From NCBI GenBank assembly GCA_016713105.1, contig JADJPS010000010.1, positions 1-10,653 on the forward strand: 10,653 bases of DNA, in the 5' to 3' direction. Made by a program: the position numbers and the translations under genes. Below are positions 1 through 7,891 of the stretch, piece after piece; within the stretch, counting starts at the first letter, position 1, and each line of letters opens with the position of its first letter. This DNA is from Devosia sp. (lineage in GTDB: Bacteria > Pseudomonadota > Alphaproteobacteria > Rhizobiales > Devosiaceae). The notes under the pieces were generated by a model. The model searched no databases. It worked only from the letters and a program-made list of their open reading frames with translations, and was not told the DNA's origin.

Positions 1-3000
1 GCGATAGATGTCGCCGAAAGCGTAGTCCTCACGGTCCTCGGGCCGGGAAGCGCGAGGATGAAGTCGTCGGTGATCTTGACCTACTGCCGGGCTGCACCGT
101 TTCGACGTCGGTACCGCTGCCGATATCGGGATCTATCTCGAAATCGAAGGCATGGGTGTAGTCGTCGGACAGCTGGACGGTGTCGCCGAACTTCAGATTG
201 ACCGGGGTGGCCGCGTCGCTGGAATAGGTGGCCGGCGTCAGATCCTCGATCAGGTTGTCGAGGATGCCCGTTCCTCCATTGGTGATGGATGAGGAATTGC
301 TGATGATCCGGGTGTTGGAATCGATCGAGGCAGAGTCATCTGCCCGCACCGTCGCGCCTCCACGACCACGGTGGCGTCTGCGGCGCCGTGTTGTCGATAT
401 ATGCGCTGGTCGACGCTGGTCGAAGCCTTAGCGCCCGGATAGTGCCCGAAGCGCCGCCGTCTTCGCGCCAAACGCCTTGTTGGCGTTGTTTGCGTGTGAT
501 GTTGCTGACGGTCGCATTGGTCCTGGGTGGCGGCCACCGCGACCACCGACAGGGCTCCCACCACATCGACACTGGAGGCCACAATCCTGGCCTCGATCTC
601 GATGGGATTGGACGTGGTCCAGAACGACGTCCCCATCAGCGTGTCGAGCGTCGCAGTGAGGACGCGGGACAACAAGGTGTCCGTCGACCAGCCCAGCACG
701 GTGAGCGCCACGCTGCCGCCGGCCGCCCCGCCATTGCCGCCCTCGGTGCGCGCCTGTGCCTCCGACCGACCGTCGACCTGCGAGTTCTCGGCGGCACTGA
801 CGCTGAGGCCACCGGCAACCGTGGTGGTGATGTCAGAATTGCTGACCGTAGCGCTGACATCACCCTCGACGGCATTGAGCACGAGACTGCCCGCGGCCGT
901 GAAGATCATGGTGTCGAAGAAGGAGTTCGACGTCAGGATGCTCGCCGATTCGCCGAAGGCGGCCACGATCAGTGCGCGCGTCGCGACGACTTCGACATCG
1001 CCGTTGGCATTGATCTCGACATGGTCCAGCACCGCGCTGACCGAGCGATCGACCAGGTTGGCAGCATAGGCATTCTCGATCCGCAGCTCCGGGCAGAACG
1101 ATCCACTGCTCCATCGCATCGGAATTGGCGTCGCTGAAGGTCGACGGCGCCAAACCAGCAGTTGCGTGGTATCCGTGGCCGTGAGGCTGACGCCGCCCGT
1201 ACCGGCGACGACCTTGGCGTAGGTGAGGGCTGCTGCTGTCGCGCCCTCGTCGGTGTTCGTGGCCTGCTGACCCTTGGCGAGGTAGTCGGTGCCGGCGCTG
1301 GCGCTGAGCGTCACGCCCAGCCCGTCAAGGTGCACCCCCTTGCCGCCCGGACCCGGGTGGTCTCGACGATGGTGTTCTCGGCGACACCGACGAAGTCGGT
1401 CTCGACCTTGGTCTCCACCCTACCGGTGCTGGCGGCGGTCGCGGCAATCGCGCCCTCCGCGTCGATAGTCAGGGTCGTCGCACTGGGGTCACGGCGCCAA
1501 CGGCATCGGCGTCGCCAAGCTCGACCTCGGTGGTGCGGTCGATGACCGTCACGAGGTCGATCGTGTCAAAGATCAAGGACAGGCCATCGAGCAGGGGCAG
1601 CAACGGCTGGGCATCGGCCGAGACCGTCGCCGCGACCTCGGTCAGGTCCCTCGCCGCTATCACGACAGACGCATCGCTGCCGGAAACAGTGCCTGCCCCG
1701 GTCTGGTCAATGTCAGCGTTCGCCGCGACGGTGACCGTCGTTAGGTTGGTCACGCTCGAGGTGATCGCGATGTTCTCGGTGCCGAATGCCAGTCCGGCAA
1801 GGGTGAGCCCGCCGACGGTGACGTCGATGTCGACGTCGGTATCCGAGGCAATCTCCACCGTGGCGCCGGAAAGCGCCACAGCACCCACCTGCACGGTCGC
1901 CGAATTCGACGAGGTCGCGGTGATCTGGTCCAGCCCAGAGGGCAGGATGGCGACGCCGGCGCCATTGCTGAGCAAGAGCGCGATCGCTGCGTCGACCTCG
2001 GCAGGATGCTCAGCGCACCGCTTGCCGCAACGCTGCCGCCGATCTCGATGGCGGCCGTGCCACCGACAGTCGCACCAAGCGAGGCGACACTGCTGCCGGT
2101 GGCCGCGATCGTCCGGTCGCGGTGCTGTGGGCGTGCAGGTGACCGCACCACCGGCCAGGCTGACACCGGCGGCAACTGTAATGCTGGACGCGGCCGCCGC
2201 TGTGGCGGCCTGCGTCGCCGGCACCCGACGATGCCGCGTTGGCGCTGGCGGTAGCCAGCAGCGAAGGCGCGCCCGCTCCGGTCGAGATGTTGGCCGAGGC
2301 GGCCACCGTGATCGTCTCGGCATCCACGGTCAGCGTCTCGTCTGCCAAACCGGTCGTACCGCCCAGCGTGACGGCGTCGATGCCGCCACCGCCTGATGTG
2401 CTCAGGTCAAAGCCGAGCGAGACACCGAGGGGAGTCGACGGCCAGTGCATCGTCCCGCCCCAGGACGATCACGACGCCCGGAGGACGGGGCGTTGAAGTA
2501 GACCTTCTCGAAGGCTGCGCCGCCGTTGTTCTCGAGCACGAAATCATAGCCGGTATACCCGGCGTCCCGATCCGTCGACCCTGGCGCAGTCGCGCGTTGA
2601 TGCCGCCATCGCCATTGAGCAAGGCCATGTCGACCGTGACGACGCCGCCCGAGGCGGTCAGCGTGGTCGGCTCGAGACCGGCGAACCGGTGCAGGACGCC
2701 ATCGAGGTCGAAGATCCCGGAATCGGCGCCCGTCGGGCGATAGATGGCGTTCGCAAAGCCAGCCTCGAGCACCATGGTGTCGAAACCGCCGGCGCCGCCG
2801 TCCATGAGACCGGAAACCAGGCCGCTCGATGAAACAACGAAGGTGTCGTCGTTGCCGGCGGCCCCTTCGAGATTCTCGACATTGCTGAAGGTGACGCCGC
2901 CGACCGATCCGGCGTTCTCGCCGACGATCGACCAGTTGGCTGCCGCGTCGCTGTCGAAGACGATCCGGTCATCCCCTGCCCCGCCGTCGAAGTCCAGCGG

Positions 3001-3429
3001 CGGCATGACGTGTCCGCCAAAGGAGGCGAAGTCGACCGTCAGCGTTTCGGAGCCGGCGCCGCCCTGAATCGAGATCGAAGAGATCTCGGCAAGGTCGCCG
3101 AAGGCAAGCAGGGCATTGTCGGCACGATCGCGGATTTCGATGCGCTGCGCCGTGACGGTCTGCTCACCGATTTGCTGGCTCTCTTCCACCAGCCGCACGA
3201 TCATGTCCCGGTCGAGACCGTCGTCGTATTGTGAAAGATTGATGCCAAGCACGTCCGCATTCATCAGCAGCCGGGGCTCGAGCGCATCGAATATGATGCG
3301 ATCCCCGATCCCGGCGCCGCGGCGCGCCCTTGTTTCCGATGCCGCAGTCACCGGTCTGAGCGACGATCGCCGGCCATGCCGACCCTGGGGCTTGCCCCAC
3401 AGACCCCGCGACGTGAACGGATAAGCCAT
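1..3429 (-). CDS. Giant LEPR-XLL surface adhesin, N-terminal part (frameshifted, runs off left edge)
   Basis: This is the start of a very large secreted or surface protein. The ATG at 3429 is preceded, 8 nt upstream, by a strong Shine-Dalgarno (GGAGG, 3438-3442). About 45 residues in is the motif LEPRLLMNAD, the hallmark of the LEPR-XLL domain found at the N-terminus of giant proteobacterial surface proteins. Next come glycine/aspartate-rich stretches (GGAGDDRIVFDSD, GAAGNDDTFVVSS, GGAGGFDTM) resembling RTX-type repeats, then more than 600 residues of low-complexity Ala/Thr/Val/Ser beta-rich sequence (e.g. LTVDAETITVAASANIS, GTENIAITSSVTNLTTVTV) typical of beta-helical adhesins. There is no classical signal peptide, so type I export is plausible but inferred. 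The reading frame changes at least a dozen times (near 2580, 2490, 2440, 2230, 2115, 2000, 1490, 1345, 1130, 1095, 500 and 340). At 2579-2581 a CCC run that should be CCCC restores the frame. The rest lies beyond position 1. Family assignment is firm; substrate and exact length are unknown. Confidence 0.82.
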
Positions 3430-3499
3430 GCCGCATCCCTCCCAACAGGGACGACACGGCGGCATCCGCCGCCATGATCGCCGCAAGTGCGCCTATGTG

Positions 3500-3536
3500 G
3501 TCATGCCCTAGTGACTCTGTGCGATCACAGCATGAC
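3500..3536. promoter_or_regulatory. Nested inverted repeat upstream of the adhesin (possible operator)
   Basis: The outer arms are GTCATGC (3500-3506) and GCATGAC (3530-3536). Inside the right half sits CTGTG-CGAT-CACAG (3517-3530). The inner element resembles a compressed CRP/FNR-superfamily site (TGTG...CACA) but has only 4 bases between arms instead of the usual 6, so I do not assign it to a named regulator. It lies 71-107 nt upstream of the adhesin start codon, a sensible place for an operator. The symmetry is seen directly; the function is inferred. Confidence 0.3.
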
Positions 3537-3608
3537 AGCAATGAACAAAGCTACGCGCCGATTACTAAGCCTGAGCCGATACGCCGTGGCACTGCGTATC
3601 TGTCGAAC

Positions 3609-3630
3609 CGATCGCGCTACGGCGCGATCG
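3609..3630. repeat. Perfect 9-bp stem-loop
   Basis: CGATCGCGC (3609-3617) and GCGCGATCG (3622-3630) form a perfect 9-bp stem with a TACG loop. There is no T-tract on either strand, so it is not a standard intrinsic terminator. It sits about 180 nt upstream of the adhesin start and may act in the leader transcript, or together with the nearby hairpin at 3675-3706 in ending sapC transcription. Confidence 0.4.
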
Positions 3631-3674
3631 CCGGGGCGCGCCTCAGGCTGCGCCGTTATGGTTCACGAAAGGTA

Positions 3675-3706
3675 AACGCCCCGAAGGCCAAATTGCCCTC
3701 GGCGTT
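3675..3706 (-). terminator. Terminator-like hairpin downstream of sapC
   Basis: Read on the minus strand, AACGCC pairs with GGCGTT at the base (3701-3706 with 3675-3680). After a 2-nt bulge, GAGGGC pairs with GCCTTC, including one G-T pair, closing an AT-rich loop. That gives about 12 bp. The hairpin begins 36 nt after the sapC stop codon and is followed by TTACCTTTC, a poor U-tract. Position and stem strength suggest a terminator; the weak tail keeps confidence moderate. Confidence 0.45.
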
Positions 3707-3742
3707 GACTTTACGCATGTTTCGGCATTGCGCAACAGCCGA

Positions 3743-4499
3743 TCAGCCGTCGACAGGCTCCGCCGGCACGCCGGCAGCCGTGCCCTCTGCGCCCATCCGC
3801 TCGACCATCGGACCGAAGTTCCGCAGCGAGCCCAGGTGCGAGTAAATCACCTCGAGTTCATCGGCCTTAGCAAGTTCGCCCAAGGTCTCCGACGGCAGGG
3901 CCTTCAGCTTGGCGCGGTTGATCACCTTGAAACCGCCCAGCGTCAACTGCTGGCCGGTCTTGAGCTTGACCTGTGCCTGCATAGGCTCGAACAGGTCGAG
4001 ATCGGCGAGCTTGCGGCACAGGGCCTGAGTCCGCTGGAACTGCGCCTGGTAGACCTGAAGGAAGTTGAGCACGTTCTTGAGGTACTGGGTGCGCTCACCG
4101 TCCTTGTCGAACAGGCGTTCGCCGCGGCCATCGGTGTTGACGCCCGAAAAGTCCTCGTCGAGACAGAGCGTGAAGGTCTTGCCCTCGTCGGTCGAGGAAA
4201 CACGAACGGGTAGCGACGCACGAAGGCCGGGACATACTTGGCGTCCCAGTTGCCGTCCTTGTCGACGTACAGATTCTCCCGTCGCGCACGCCAAGCAGCA
4301 CCACCGGCACGAGATCACCCTCGCCCGCAAACACAACCGGATAGGTGGCAGACGCCACCGCCACCTCGGCGGCCACCAACGGAACCGAATTCACCTTGCC
4401 GGCGAAACCGTAGTCGGTGCCGGTCTTGATGTACCAGTCGCGGTGACGCTGCTGTGAAACCGGAACGGCGCGTTCGTAGATCAGCAATTGCGTCGCCAA
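3743..4499 (-). CDS. SapC-family protein (two homopolymer frameshifts)
   Basis: This belongs to the SapC family (PF07277), named after a Campylobacter S-layer-associated gene and unrelated to the Sap peptide-transporter permease. The N-terminus (MATQLLIYERAVPVSQQRH) and the conserved middle and C-terminal parts (GKTFTLCLDEDFSG, GERLFDKDGERTQYLKNVL, YQAQFQRTQALCRKL, EPMQAQVKL, KLKALPSETLGELAK) match the family throughout. Two frame changes interrupt it: CCC at 4278-4280 (one C short; repair reads DGENLYVDKDGNWDAKYVPA) and AAA at 4198-4200 (one A short; repair reads FVFSSTDEGKTF). With both repaired the length is 252 residues. No signal peptide or membrane segment is evident. The start is a TTG with a strong Shine-Dalgarno. 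The exact molecular role of SapC is not established. Its place next to a giant adhesin fits a cell-surface role. Confidence 0.9.
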
Positions 4500-4504
4500 T
4501 TAAC

Positions 4505-4510
4505 CCTCCT
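4505..4510 (-). promoter_or_regulatory. Shine-Dalgarno that fixes the sapC TTG start
   Basis: AGGAGG on the minus strand, 5 nt before a TTG codon at 4499. No in-frame ATG lies close by, and the family N-terminus (M-A-x-Q) begins exactly at this TTG, so the non-ATG start is well supported. Confidence 0.75.
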
Positions 4511-4637
4511 GAGATAAAGCGCAGTAGGGGTAACGGCAAGTTGGCAAGCTGTCTAGCTGGCGTCACAAGTCCCTTTCAGAATTGAAGAAACTGCCTGTGC
4601 AAAGCACCGCGCGGAGAACAGCCCGAACATGGAATCG

Positions 4638-4844
4638 TCAGGGCAGACCTGTGCCCATCAGTCCGCGCCGTACCAATTCGACACGCAGTGTCTCCGGCAT
4701 CTCGCGACACGCGCAATTGGCGGCGTGAGCGGCATGCCATTCGAGCCGCTGCTCGTAGCTGGGGTTCTTCGGCATCCGGTGCGCAAGATGCCACTCCCGA
4801 TTCAGCTTCGGGCGCGGCGCCGACTTTGTCTCGGGAGCAGGCAT
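4638..4844 (-). CDS. Small conserved protein with paired WHxAH motifs (68 aa)
   Basis: An intact 68-residue protein. The ATG at 4844 has an AGAGGA Shine-Dalgarno 8 nt upstream that overlaps the stop codon of the preceding gene, so the two are probably co-transcribed and translationally coupled. The first 14 residues are Pro/Lys-rich. They are followed by EWHLAHRMPKNPSYEQRLEW, a second WHAAH, and a C-A-C pair. Numbered from the ATG, the motif residues are W18-H19-x-A21-H22, W36-H37-x-A39-H40 and C44-x-C46. I recall similar uncharacterised short proteins in proteobacteria with an HRMP segment. The spacing of His and Cys could bind a metal, but this is inference. No signal peptide or membrane span. 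No function is known to me. Confidence 0.75.
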   Translation of the reverse strand: MPAPETKSAPRPKLNREWHLAHRMPKNPSYEQRLEWHAAHAANCACREMPETLRVELVRRGLMGTGLP

Positions 4845-4857
4845 CGGGGCTGTCCTC

Positions 4858-5238
4858 TCAGTGCATGCGGTCTGCCTTGTGGAAGTAGTCACGCGCCGCG
4901 GCAACGACCTGGGCATCGGTGGGATGGTCGCTGGGCTTGATGTCCCAGACCTTCTTGGCGACCTCGGGGAAGTGCTCGTTGAGGTAGCCGGCCAGTACTG
5001 TCTTGGCCTTGCCGGGGCCGACGATCAGGATGGCCTTTGCCTTTCCGAGGGCCTTGCCGACGGCCTCAAGCATGGCATGGTCCATTTCGACCGTGCCCAA
5101 GCCCACATGATCGGCCTTGCGATGCAGGTGGTGAACCGGTCGCGTGTCGTGCAACTTGACCTCCTCAGCTTCCGCGGTGGTGATCTCGAACACCTTGGCC
5201 TGCTTCTGATCGATCCAGACGCATGCATGGTAGGACAT
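4858..5238 (-). CDS. 'Translational machinery protein' family (eRF1/Pelota-like fold suspected)
   Basis: An intact 126-residue soluble protein starting MSYHACVWIDQKQAKVFEIT, a family commonly annotated 'translational machinery protein'. Landmarks are the HHLHRK segment near residue 36, an ILIVGPGKAKT strand-loop near residue 71, and DHPTDAQVVAAARDYFHKAD at the C-terminus. The family resembles the small alpha/beta domains related to eRF1/Vms1 and bacterial host-attachment proteins. A direct role in translation has not been shown as far as I know, so treat the name as a label. The start was chosen at the conserved MSYH; the frame is open for 20 more codons upstream but these are Lys/Arg-rich and atypical. 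The Shine-Dalgarno is weak. The 68-residue gene follows after 13 nt, indicating an operon. Confidence 0.85.
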   Translation of the reverse strand: MSYHACVWIDQKQAKVFEITTAEAEEVKLHDTRPVHHLHRKADHVGLGTVEMDHAMLEAVGKALGKAKAILIVGPGKAKTVLAGYLNEHFPEVAKKVWDIKPSDHPTDAQVVAAARDYFHKADRMH

Positions 5239-5322
5239 CGACGTGTCTCGCTTTCTTTGGCGTTTCTTGTGCGGCGACGAGTTGAGCCCCGAAGCCAACG
5301 ATCAACAGGTAGCCCGGACCGT

Positions 5323-5358
5323 GAGGCACCGATTTGACTCAGCGCAAATCGGTGCCTC
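5323..5358 (-). terminator. Perfect 14-bp hairpin right after the DUF8173-like gene
   Basis: GAGGCACCGATTTG (5323-5336) and CAAATCGGTGCCTC (5345-5358) are perfect inverted copies separated by an 8-nt loop. The hairpin starts 7 nt after the stop codon at 5366. There is no T-tract on the minus strand (CACGGTCC follows), so it may be a 3'-end stabilising or processing hairpin, or a Rho-assisted terminator, rather than a classical intrinsic terminator. Confidence 0.55.
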
Positions 5359-5365
5359 CTGCGGC

Positions 5366-6527
5366 TCAGCCCGCCGCTTCCGTGGCGGCGATCCGCGAGC
5401 TGTCGCCAGTCCAGCGCCGCATCATCACAACCGTTGCGGCACCGAAACCGAAGACCAGCAGGACGAGTGTGATCAGCCAGCCCAGCACCGGCAGCAGGCC
5501 GAGCAGGAAGGCGGCGACCAGCCCCACCGCCAGCACACCGACGCGCTTGGCGACCGAATCGACCGGCAGCATCGCCCGCATGATCCGCAGGGCCACGAGG
5601 AAGGCGCCGAAGACATAGGCCAGGGCGCAGGCCACGACGACGAATACCAGGACGAAGGGCAGCAACACCAGGCCCACCAGCGTCATGGCGAACACCGGCA
5701 CCAGCCCGACCACCGCCGAAAAACCGAGGATCCCGACAAGGAAGTTCCGGAAGGGGCCGCCTCGCAGCGCTCTCCTCCAGCGCCTGCACGCGGCGTGGAG
5801 CGAGGGCAATGATCGCCGCGCCCGTCACGAACAGGAACAGCCACCACAGCGCGGCACCCCAGATCGCCGGCCAGACGCTGCGGACCGCGTGTTCGGCAGT
5901 CTTGCCGGCCTCGGAGACGTAGTCGGGCGTGGTCAATACCTCGAACCGGACCCGCTCGGCCGGAGCGACGGTCGCCGGGACGGCAATCTCCCTTGGCGCC
6001 CGAATGGTCAGGATGCCGTCGACACGGGCCGCAGGGCCGAAGGTCAGGGTCTCACCGTAGAAGCTCATGTCGCCGATCACGGGGGAATTGAGCGTCAGCA
6101 CCCGCGCCGCCGCCATGACGGCGCCGCTGACCTGCCGCCCGATGGTGATGGTTTCGCCCGCCAGGCGCACATTGCCACCGACCGGGTCGGAACCTGGCAG
6201 CGCGATCGAGTTCGCCATCGCCGTGATGTCGCCACCGATCGGAGCATTGAGCCGCACGGCAAAGCCGGCCGCGTAGACGTCGCCCGTCACCGCGGCATCC
6301 ACCACGACATTGTAGCCGGCAAGATGCGCGTCACCAGCGACTGGCCCGTTGAGGTCGACATCATAGCCGGCCATGAAGACATCGTGGTCCACCGGAGTAT
6401 CCACTCGGACGGCCTGTCCGGCAGTGTACTGGTCACCACCCAATGTCATCCGGGACTCCTGAGCCTGTGCGGCCGTGGCCAGCAGGCCCACGCACGCTGC
6501 CGCAACCAGCATAACCAAGCGATTCAT
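5366..6527 (-). CDS. Secreted/membrane polymer-forming-type protein, DUF8173-like (one frameshift)
   Basis: The ATG at 6527 has AAGGAG 6 nt upstream. Residues 1-23 form a clear signal peptide (MNRLVMLVAAACVGLLATAAQAQ is cut after A-Q-A). Residues ~24-185 carry repeating units with the pattern AGYDVxLxGPVxGDxxxAG, AGYNVVVDAAVTGDVYAAG and so on, giving a beta-helix of the bactofilin/polymer-forming kind. Near residues 214-239 is a first membrane helix (WALWWLFLFVTGA-like), and the C-terminal 130 residues are 3-4 more very hydrophobic helices with a short Arg-rich tail. The frame changes once near 5770, between EESAAR and GPFRNFLVGILG; one base removed or two added joins them into about 386 residues. 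The gene lies 38 nt after the BON-GyrI gene, so probably co-transcribed. Likely an inner-membrane protein with a periplasmic repeat domain; function unknown. Confidence 0.82.
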
Positions 6528-6565
6528 CGGAAGCTCCTTCTCACGCCCCGACAGGGGCAAATGGT

Positions 6566-7410
6566 TCAAGTATGGCTCACGTCGCCCTGTTCAGCGGCAA
6601 CGTCGATGAAGACCGGTACAGGGACATGTCCCTGCCACGGCCGAAACTGCGGCGACCGAAAGCGCTGCCAAAAACCGTGAAAGGCGTCGCGCCGGCCCGG
6701 GTAGGCCTGGGCAATCAGTTGCTCGCCTGCCTTCAGCACCCCGGCCAATCCGGCGGTTGGCAGCGCCTGTGCGAGCGGGCCGGCAGGAAGGTAGCCCGCA
6801 CGAAACTCCTCCCCCAGGCGACCGACCAGGAACGGACGGGATCGGCATGCCGATGTCGAGCGTAATCGCCTCCGGCAATCGGTTGCGGAACACGACTATG
6901 AGTTCCTTGCCGGGCGGGGCACCAGTTGCGGCAAACAGCGCATCGAACTCGGCGACGGCCTCCCGAATGGCGGCGGCGGTCGAGGCTTCGTCGAGTCCGC
7001 AGAAGCGCGTCACATAGACGAAGGGCTCGGGGCCGCGACGGCGCCGGGGCGCACTCCTGCCGGGCTGTCTCATGGTCGCGGAAACCTGCACGAGGTTCCT
7101 GGAGTTGTACGATGCCGGGCACGGCTGCGACGGCGGCCTCGAGTTTCTTGATCAGCGCGGCACCGCCGAGCACCCCCGATAGCGTGACGACGCCCTGTCG
7201 CACCGCAAGGTCCACCGTCCGGTCATCAGTGCCGATGGCATTCCACATCGCTACCCGCACCAGTTCGGCGAGGTTGTCGTCAACGCTCTCGTTGCCGACG
7301 AGCGGCTGGGCGCCCGGGTCGATTGGCAGTCGGGGATGCGGCAGCACATGCAGCCGGTCGGGCCCATCAGCGGTGTCAGGTCGTGTCGGGCGGTCGGATC
7401 GAGTGGACAT
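6566..7410 (-). CDS. BON-domain protein fused to a GyrI-like domain (two frameshifts)
   Basis: The ATG at 7410 has AGGAGGG 8 nt upstream. After about 45 Pro/Arg-rich residues comes a BON domain (DDNLAELVRVAMWNAI, then VDLAVRQGVVTLSGVLGG, then AAVAAVPGIVQLQ), a fold of ~60 residues often found on envelope or stress proteins. At 7098-7099 an extra C must be dropped; the frame then continues QNLVQVSATMRQPG without a break into a second domain. Segments FVYVTRFCGLDEAS, ELIVVFRNRLPEAITLDIGM and, after another shift near 6830, GEEFRAGYLPAGPLAQAL and VPVPVFIDV look like the two alpha/beta halves of a GyrI-like small-molecule-binding domain. The repaired length is about 280 residues. There is no signal peptide, so it may be cytoplasmic. 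The BON call is firm; the GyrI call is tentative. It could alternatively be two overlapping genes, but no separate start with a Shine-Dalgarno is seen. Confidence 0.72.
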
Positions 7411-7463
7411 CAGGCACTCCCTCCTCGTGACCAGCAACCAGGCGCGTCGCGAACGCCGCATTC

Positions 7464-7477
7464 TTGAGCCACATCAA
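7464..7477. promoter_or_regulatory. FNR/FixK/Anr-type box between divergent genes
   Basis: TTGAGCCACATCAA matches the FNR-family consensus TTGAT-N4-ATCAA at 9 of 10 informative positions (G for T at the fifth base). It sits in the middle of the 121-nt divergent gap, with about 54 nt to the DUF4342 start on one side and 53 nt to the BON-GyrI start on the other, so a dimer bound here could act on both. No strong sigma-70 -10 is apparent; TACAAC at 7511-7516 is a weak candidate for the plus-strand gene. The match is seen directly; oxygen or redox control is inferred. Confidence 0.5.
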
Positions 7478-7531
7478 AGTCGCGGGTCTCCGACAGCGGC
7501 AGGATGTGCATACAACAGCAGGAGATCGAGA

Positions 7532-7887
7532 ATGGACGACGATCCGAAGGACCGCACTGAGGGCGACGCAAAGAGCGCTTGGCAGACATTCACCGAGGAA
7601 ATCGAGGTGGCGGGTCATCAACTGGTCGAAGAAATCAACCGGTTGGTCGCGGAAGGCAATGTTCGCAGGATACAGATCCGCAGCGAGTCCGGTGACGTCT
7701 TTGTTTCGATCCCGCTGACTGCCGGTGCCGTGGCGGGTGGCGTGGTTGCGCTTGCCGCGCCTTGGCTGGCCGTCATCGCGGCGATCGCCGGGCTGGTTGC
7801 CAAGGTCAAGCTCGAGATCGTCCGTACCGGGCCGACCGATGAGCCGCCGACCAAGGACATCACCCCGACGACACGCACTCGATCTGA
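7532..7887 (+). CDS. DUF4342 protein (one homopolymer frameshift near the end)
   Basis: The ATG at 7532 has AGGAG (7520-7524) 7 nt upstream. The core EEIEVAGHQLVEEINRLVAE, GNVRRIQIRSESGDVFVSIP and LTAGAVAGGVVALAAPW is a textbook DUF4342 domain, with a UBA-like helical N-terminus and a hydrophobic AA-rich segment (residues ~65-90) that may touch the membrane. As written, the frame runs on to 7987 and overlaps the next gene. Adding one C to CCCC at 7863-7866 instead gives ITPDDTHSI and a TGA at 7885-7887, just 4 nt before the next ATG, for a 118-residue protein. I prefer that reading. Function is unknown. It lies downstream of the FNR-like box and is probably co-transcribed with the following gene. 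Confidence 0.85.
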
Positions 7888-7891
7888 ACGC

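Larger units (their letters stand above)
3430..3742. other. Non-coding gap between sapC and the adhesin
   Basis: No convincing gene lies in these 313 bases. The gap holds, going toward the adhesin start, a hairpin just after sapC (3675-3706), a short perfect stem-loop (3609-3630), and a nested dyad (3500-3536). It presumably contains the adhesin promoter on the minus strand, but I cannot pick out a -35/-10 pair with confidence. Short open frames crossing it have no recognisable content. Confidence 0.6.

Noticed and set aside
388..1137. Long plus-strand open frames across the adhesin region
   Set aside because: They are Arg/His-rich antisense shadows of the Ala/Thr/Val-rich minus-strand adhesin, a common effect in GC-rich DNA, and show no domain or Shine-Dalgarno.
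3743..4499. SapC as a permease of the antimicrobial-peptide (Sap) transporter
   Set aside because: The protein has no membrane helices and matches the S-layer-associated SapC family, which only shares the name.
5025..5770. A 514-residue minus-strand protein formed by extending the DUF8173-like frame past the shift near 5770
   Set aside because: Beyond the shift that frame is Arg/Gly-rich nonsense, while the neighbouring frame holds the expected membrane helices and a stop at 5366.
6619..6634. Perfect 16-bp palindrome CAGGGACATGTCCCTG
   Set aside because: It lies inside the BON-GyrI coding region in a conserved-looking strand (QGHVPVP) and away from any start; likely chance in coding sequence.
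6926..7531. Extending the DUF4342 gene upstream to give a 353-residue protein
   Set aside because: The added part is antisense to the BON-GyrI gene and lacks domain sequence; the ATG at 7532 has a good Shine-Dalgarno and starts the family core.
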